A stretch of 10,170 nucleotides of DNA from Clostridia bacterium (GTDB lineage Bacteria > Bacillota > Clostridia > Christensenellales > CAG-917). The translations under genes were made by a program, and so were the position numbers. Location of the stretch: the NCBI GenBank assembly GCA_900769205.1, contig CAAGFS010000178.1, forward strand, positions 1 to 10,170, in the 5' to 3' direction. Below, piece after piece: positions 6,846 through 10,170 of the stretch. Within the stretch, counting starts at the first letter, position 1, and each line of letters begins with the position of its first letter. Under the pieces are notes generated by a model that saw only the letters and a list, made by a program, of their open reading frames with translations, did no database searches and had not been told where the DNA came from.

Positions 6846-8000
6846 ATGAAAATAACGGAAGACGTCGTTTACGTTGGCGTAAACGATCACGAAATCGACC
6901 TTTTTGAAGGACATTACGACGTTCCCGACGGGATGGCGTACAATTCCTACGTTGTCATAGACGACAAAATCACCGTGTTCGACAGCGTTGACGCTCGTTT
7001 CGGCAATCAGTGGCTCAAAAACATAACCGACGCGCTCGGCGGTCGCACCCCCGACTATCTCGTGGTGCAACACATGGAGCCCGACCATTCTTCAAACGTG
7101 CTCGCTTTTGCAAACGAATATCCGCAAGCTACGATCGTGTCTTCTCAAAAGGCGTTTGCGATGATGAAAAACTATTTCGACAACGATTTTCCGCAAAGAA
7201 GAATTGTCGTCGGCGAAGGGGACGAGCTTTGCACGGGCAAACACGTTTTCAGATTTATCACCGCGCCCATGGTGCACTGGCCCGAAGTCATTATGACTTA
7301 CGATACGACGGACAAAGTGCTTTTCTCGGCGGACGCTTTCGGCAAGTTCGGTGCTCTCGACGCGGAAGACGACGGTTGGGCGTGCGAGGCAAGACGCTAT
7401 TATTTCGGCATCGTCGGCAAATACGGCGTTCAGGTTCAGGCGCTTTTCAAAAAATTGCAAGGCGTGGAACTCAACGCGATATGCCCCCTTCACGGACCTG
7501 TGCTCACGCAAGATCTCGGCTATTATCTCAACCTTTACAACGTGTGGTCGTCCTACGGCGTGGAAACGGACGGCGTGTTTATCGCCTATTCTTCCGTGTA
7601 CGGACACACCAAACAAGCGGTTGAATATCTTGCTCAACGCCTGCGTGAAAAAGGAGTCAGAGTCGCCGTGTCCGACCTTGCAAGAAGCGATTGGGCGGAA
7701 AACGTGGAAGACGCGTTCCGTCACGGCAAACTCGTGCTTGCCACCACGACGTACAACGCGGGCATATTCCCGTATATGAGAGAGTTTTTGGAACATCTCG
7801 TCGAGCGCAATTATCAAAACCGCACGGTTGCCCTTATCGAAAACGGCTCGTGGGCGCCTATGGCGGCAAAGGTTATGAAAGGTATGTTTGAAAACTGCAA
7901 AAATATCACGTTTGCGGAGCAGTCCGTCAAAATACTTTCCGCAATGACCGAACAAAACAAACGTGAGCTTGACGCGCTTGCCGACGAACTTGCAAAATAA
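6846..8000 (+). CDS. fprA: Flavodiiron protein (A-type flavoprotein, oxygen/NO reductase)
   Basis: Flavodiiron proteins reduce O2 to water, or NO to N2O, in the cytoplasm of anaerobes. The 384 residues have the two-domain class A layout. An N-terminal metallo-beta-lactamase-like domain (about 1-240) carries the complete diiron ligand set: His76, Glu78, Asp80 and His81 in HMEPDH, His144 in VHWPE, Asp163 in SADAFG, and His216 in CPLHGP. A flavodoxin domain (about 242-384) follows, with the FMN phosphate loop near YSSVYGHT (248-255). There is no fused rubredoxin or reductase domain, so electrons must come from a separate rubredoxin or similar donor not seen in this window. AGGAG (6835-6839) sets the start six bases upstream. 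The gene has its own promoter and a terminator, so it appears to be transcribed alone. The O2 versus NO preference cannot be decided from sequence. Confidence 0.95.
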   Translation: MKITEDVVYVGVNDHEIDLFEGHYDVPDGMAYNSYVVIDDKITVFDSVDARFGNQWLKNITDALGGRTPDYLVVQHMEPDHSSNVLAFANEYPQATIVSSQKAFAMMKNYFDNDFPQRRIVVGEGDELCTGKHVFRFITAPMVHWPEVIMTYDTTDKVLFSADAFGKFGALDAEDDGWACEARRYYFGIVGKYGVQVQALFKKLQGVELNAICPLHGPVLTQDLGYYLNLYNVWSSYGVETDGVFIAYSSVYGHTKQAVEYLAQRLREKGVRVAVSDLARSDWAENVEDAFRHGKLVLATTTYNAGIFPYMREFLEHLVERNYQNRTVALIENGSWAPMAAKVMKGMFENCKNITFAEQSVKILSAMTEQNKRELDALADELAK

Positions 8001-8021
8001 TCGATAGAAAAAATACGCACA

Positions 8022-8056
8022 AAAATCACGCCGAAAAACGGCGTGATTTTCTTTTT
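8022..8056. terminator. Bidirectional terminator between fprA and uppP
   Basis: AAAATCACGCCG (8022-8033) pairs perfectly over 12 bp with CGGCGTGATTTT (8039-8050) around an AAAAA loop. T-rich sequence follows on the plus strand (to 8056), and the A-run on the left gives a T-run on the minus strand. It therefore serves both convergent genes, 21 bases after the fprA stop and about 55 bases after the uppP stop. Confidence 0.9.
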
Positions 8057-8110
8057 GAGTATTTTCCGTTGTTATTGCGCGCATGAAAAAGAATACGCAA
8101 AGGCAAAATG

Positions 8111-8878
8111 TTATCGGACGAACAGGGGCAATATCGACACGACGATTCCGAGCGTGAGTGTGTACAAAACAAAGCCGTTCATCGAGTGTTTTTTTATCAG
8201 TTTCAAAAACGTTTCGATTGAAACAAGTCCTGCCACGAAAGCTGCCGCAACCCCCGCAACAACCGTCCAAGGCGACATATCCAGAGCAACTTTTCCCGTC
8301 ATAAGATCAAGGCTTTCGTACAGAGCCGAACCCACGATTATGGGGATTGAAAGCAAAAAAGAAAAGTCCGCCGCACTCTCTTTGTCCACGCCTTGAAGGG
8401 TGAGTGCGGAGATTGTAGCGCCGCTTCGCGAAACGCCCGGCAAAACCGCTATACCTTGCAAAACGCCAGTTAATATGCTCGTTTTTGCACAAAGAAGTGT
8501 CGATTTTGTGAAACGGAAGTTTTCGCTTGCGTACAAAAGGCACGCCGTCAACACAAATCCGCACCCCAGAAGTTTGCCGCCGAGAAGGGAGGGCGCAAGC
8601 AGTTTGAAAATGAATGCGAGAGCCACCGTAGGCACGCAGGCAAGCAATATCAGCCCGTTCGTTTTGTTGAAAGGCTTTCTTGCGAGCGGTATCCATTTTT
8701 TGTGCATTGCGATGAGCACCGCAAACAGCGTGCCGACGTGCAACATCACGTTGAAAAACAGGTTTTCTTCTCCCACCCCCATTTTTTCGAGAAGGAGCAG
8801 ATGCCCCGACGACGATACGGGCAGAAACTCGCTTGCCCCTTGCACCAGACCCAAAACCAACGCTTGCCAAATATCCAT
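8111..8878 (-). CDS. uppP: Undecaprenyl-diphosphate phosphatase
   Basis: UppP (BacA) is an integral membrane phosphatase that turns undecaprenyl diphosphate into the monophosphate carrier for peptidoglycan and other surface polymers; extra activity gives bacitracin tolerance. The 255 residues, slightly short for the family, form about eight hydrophobic segments. The first motif QGASEFLPVSSSGH (13-26) holds the catalytic Glu17 and His26, and the second, PGVSRSG (148-154), holds Arg152. Gln13 stands where E. coli has an additional Glu, a variation common in Gram-positive homologues. The ATG at 8878 has only a weak ribosome site: AAAGAGA very close, or GGAGAG (8896-8891 on the minus strand) 12 bases away. 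The gene is divergent from ychF and convergent with fprA, so it is probably monocistronic. No bacitracin-type two-component system is visible nearby. Confidence 0.95.
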   Translation of the reverse strand: MDIWQALVLGLVQGASEFLPVSSSGHLLLLEKMGVGEENLFFNVMLHVGTLFAVLIAMHKKWIPLARKPFNKTNGLILLACVPTVALAFIFKLLAPSLLGGKLLGCGFVLTACLLYASENFRFTKSTLLCAKTSILTGVLQGIAVLPGVSRSGATISALTLQGVDKESAADFSFLLSIPIIVGSALYESLDLMTGKVALDMSPWTVVAGVAAAFVAGLVSIETFLKLIKKHSMNGFVLYTLTLGIVVSILPLFVR

Positions 8879-8884
8879 TTTCTC

Positions 8885-8913
8885 TTTACACTCTCCGCAA
8901 TTTCGTTTATACT
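8885..8913 (+). promoter_or_regulatory. Promoter of ychF
   Basis: TTTACA (8885-8890), a 17-base spacer and TATACT (8908-8913) make a good sigma-A promoter, five of six matches in each box. Transcription would start at about 8920. The -35 box lies against the start region of the divergent uppP, so binding here could interfere with uppP expression. For uppP itself only a TATAAA on the minus strand (8911-8906) is seen, without a good -35 box. Confidence 0.65.
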
Positions 8914-8936
8914 AATCTAATGTATTAATCTACATC

Positions 8937-8952
8937 GCACGCAAGAACGTGC
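8937..8952 (+). other. Small leader hairpin before the ychF ribosome site
   Basis: GCACG (8937-8941) pairs with CGTGC (8948-8952) around CAAGAA, ending two bases before the GGGAG Shine-Dalgarno site (8955-8959). The stem is only 5 bp. It might tune translation but may well be chance. Confidence 0.2.
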
Positions 8953-8964
8953 ACGGGAGAAAAA

Positions 8965-10047
8965 ATGAAACTCGGTGTCGTAGGATTGCCGAACGTCGGC
9001 AAAAGCACATTGTTCAACGCAATCACAAAAGCGGGCGCGCAAGCGGCAAACTATCCGTTTTGCACGATAGAGCCAAACGTGGGCGTCGTTGCCGTCCCCG
9101 ACGAAAGGCTTGAAAAACTCGCCGCTCTTTACGACAGCAAAAAAATCACGCCCACTTCGCTCGAATTCGTGGACATCGCGGGGCTTGTCAAAGGCGCAAG
9201 TCACGGAGAAGGGTTGGGCAACAAGTTTTTGTCGCACATAAGAGAAGTGGACGCAATAGTCCACGTCGTCAGATGTTTCGACGACGCCAACATCACGCAC
9301 GTTGACGGAAGCGTCAATCCCGCCCGCGATATAGAAACCATCAACTACGAGCTTATCTTTGCCGATCTCGAAACTCTCGAACGCCGTATGGCAGCCGCTC
9401 TCACAAAGGTCAAAGCGGACAAAAAATATCAGGAAGACGTGACGAGGCTCACGACCATGCAAAAATGGCTCGAAAGCGGAAAGCCGTTGCGCAATCTCGA
9501 TATGGACGAAGATTTCAAAGCGTTTGTGGACGCGCAGTTTTTGCTCACGTCAAAACCCGTCATCTACGTCGCAAACACCGACGAAGCGGGCATTGGCGGA
9601 AACGCGTACACCGCCGAGGTCGAGCAGATTGCCAAAGCCGAAAACACCGAAGCCATCGTGCTTTGTGCAAAACTCGAAGAAGATCTTTCCGAGCTTGGCG
9701 ACGACGACCGCGCAATGTTTATGGAAGATTACGGCTTGAAAGAGAGCGGACTCGACCGCCTTGTCAAAGCGTCCTACAAGCTTTTGGGACTCATCAGCTA
9801 TCTCACCGCCGGCGAAAAAGAAACGCGCGCCTGGACTATAGTCAAAGGCACCAAAGCGCCGCAAGCCGCCGGCAAAATACACAGCGATTTCGAGCGCGGT
9901 TTTATCCGCGCCGAGATAGTGGACTACGCCACCTTGCTCGAATGCGGTTCTTTCACCGTTGCCAAAGAGCGCGGAAAAGTGCGCAGTGAAGGCAAGGATT
10001 ACGTGATGCAGGACAATGATGTGGTGCTTTTCCGCATCAACGTCTGA
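8965..10047 (+). CDS. ychF: Redox-regulated ATPase/GTPase YchF (OLA1/Obg family)
   Basis: YchF is a universally conserved P-loop NTPase that binds ribosomes and influences translation and stress responses. The 360 residues match the usual length (363 in E. coli). The G1 loop is GLPNVGKST (7-15). The G3 motif is DIAGL (70-74) with hydrophobic Leu74 where Ras-type GTPases have the catalytic Gln, the mark of HAS-type NTPases. The G4 position reads NTDE (204-207) rather than NKxD, which in this family goes with ATP preference over GTP. A helical insertion (about 110-190) and a C-terminal TGS domain (about 276-360, with RAWTIVKGTKAPQAAGKIH near its start) complete the protein. GGGAG lies five bases before the ATG. 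Tandem stops TGA-TAA end the gene. It has its own promoter and no cotranscribed partner in view. Confidence 0.96.
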   Translation: MKLGVVGLPNVGKSTLFNAITKAGAQAANYPFCTIEPNVGVVAVPDERLEKLAALYDSKKITPTSLEFVDIAGLVKGASHGEGLGNKFLSHIREVDAIVHVVRCFDDANITHVDGSVNPARDIETINYELIFADLETLERRMAAALTKVKADKKYQEDVTRLTTMQKWLESGKPLRNLDMDEDFKAFVDAQFLLTSKPVIYVANTDEAGIGGNAYTAEVEQIAKAENTEAIVLCAKLEEDLSELGDDDRAMFMEDYGLKESGLDRLVKASYKLLGLISYLTAGEKETRAWTIVKGTKAPQAAGKIHSDFERGFIRAEIVDYATLLECGSFTVAKERGKVRSEGKDYVMQDNDVVLFRINV

Positions 10048-10056
10048 TAAAAGTGC

Positions 10057-10073
10057 GCTATTTGGCGAATAGC
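10057..10073. repeat. Short stem-loop after ychF
   Basis: GCTATT (10057-10062) pairs exactly with AATAGC (10068-10073) around TGGCG. It starts 7 bases after the second stop codon of ychF. No T-run follows, so it is a weak candidate for termination and is better read together with the larger stem-loop next to it. Confidence 0.4.
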
Positions 10074-10080
10074 TACGTCA

Positions 10081-10141
10081 AGCGCGATTGCTCGTTCGGT
10101 CACGTACGCATAGTACGCTGGACCGCCCGCTCAATCGCTCT
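10081..10141. repeat. Long imperfect palindrome (about 61 bases), possible dispersed repeat or structured RNA
   Basis: Nested complementary arms can be followed inward: AG (10081-10082) with CT (10140-10141), GCGATTG (10084-10090) with CAATCGC (10132-10138), CG (10093-10094) with CG (10128-10129), CGGTC (10097-10101) with GACCG (10121-10125), and CGTAC (10103-10107) with GTACG (10113-10117) around the loop GCATA. The internal loops between the outer arms are symmetric (CT/CT and TT/CC). A T-rich but interrupted stretch follows, so a role in ending ychF transcription is possible. A palindromic intergenic repeat of the REP type is an alternative. No protein can be supported here. Confidence 0.5.
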
Positions 10142-10170
10142 TTCCTTGTTCTTCATCCAAATATCACACT

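Noticed and set aside
8801..8843. Loss of a catalytic Glu in UppP (Gln13)
   Set aside because: Gln is common at this position in Gram-positive homologues, and the other key residues Glu17, His26 and Arg152 are present.
9574..9585. Degenerate G4 motif (NTDE) in YchF as a sign of a broken GTPase
   Set aside because: A non-NKxD motif is normal for the YchF/OLA1 family and goes with its ATP preference.
10111..10170. Short minus-strand open frame from the right edge starting MKNKERAIERA
   Set aside because: It is only 18 codons from its ATG, overlaps the long palindrome and has no ribosome site. It could be the end of a gene outside the window, but this cannot be shown.
1..10170. CRISPR arrays, tRNA or rRNA genes, insertion sequences, toxin-antitoxin or phage-defence genes
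   Set aside because: No regularly spaced repeats, tRNA-like cloverleaf, transposase or defence-type domains were seen on either strand.

Overview
The window is a compact stretch of housekeeping genes from what looks like an anaerobic, low-to-middle GC bacterium of the Bacillota, probably a clostridial lineage. The evidence is as follows: gyrB and gyrA are adjacent and in the same orientation with a 10-base gap; Shine-Dalgarno sites of the AGGAG type stand before gyrB, gyrA, the glucosidase and fprA; there is an oxygen-scavenging flavodiiron protein; GyrB is the short type (636 residues); intrinsic terminators are strong and AT-rich spacers carry sigma-A-like promoters. Species or genus cannot be named from the sequence. 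Base composition of the genes looks uniform by eye, with no sign of a horizontally acquired island.

Layout. Positions 1-199 (perhaps to about 307) hold the 5' part of a minus-strand gene for a membrane-anchored protein that runs off the left edge and has no convincing start codon. Positions 285-402 are an AT-rich divergent control region with several overlapping promoter-like pairs and two dyads. gyrB (403-2313) and gyrA (2324-4891) follow as one operon ending in a strong terminator (4905-4931). Only 19 bases after that terminator begins a cytoplasmic GH13 alpha-glucosidase (4951-6645) with its own terminator (6674-6720). A well-formed promoter with a perfect inverted repeat across its -35 region precedes the flavodiiron gene fprA (6846-8000). 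A bidirectional terminator (8022-8056) separates fprA from the convergent uppP (8111-8878, minus). uppP and the translation-associated ATPase/GTPase gene ychF (8965-10047, plus) diverge from an 86-base spacer. After ychF come two consecutive stem-loops (10057-10141) with no gene call, possibly a dispersed palindromic repeat.

Functionally the genes are independent: DNA supercoiling (gyrBA), oligosaccharide use (GH13), defence against oxygen or nitric oxide (fprA), recycling of the undecaprenyl lipid carrier for cell-wall synthesis (uppP), and a ribosome-associated P-loop NTPase (ychF). I see no new multi-gene system. The observations most worth checking are small ones: the operator-like dyad at fprA, the dyads at the gyrB promoter, the non-canonical GyrA box, the promoter-like pair embedded in the gyrA terminator, and the structured element after ychF.
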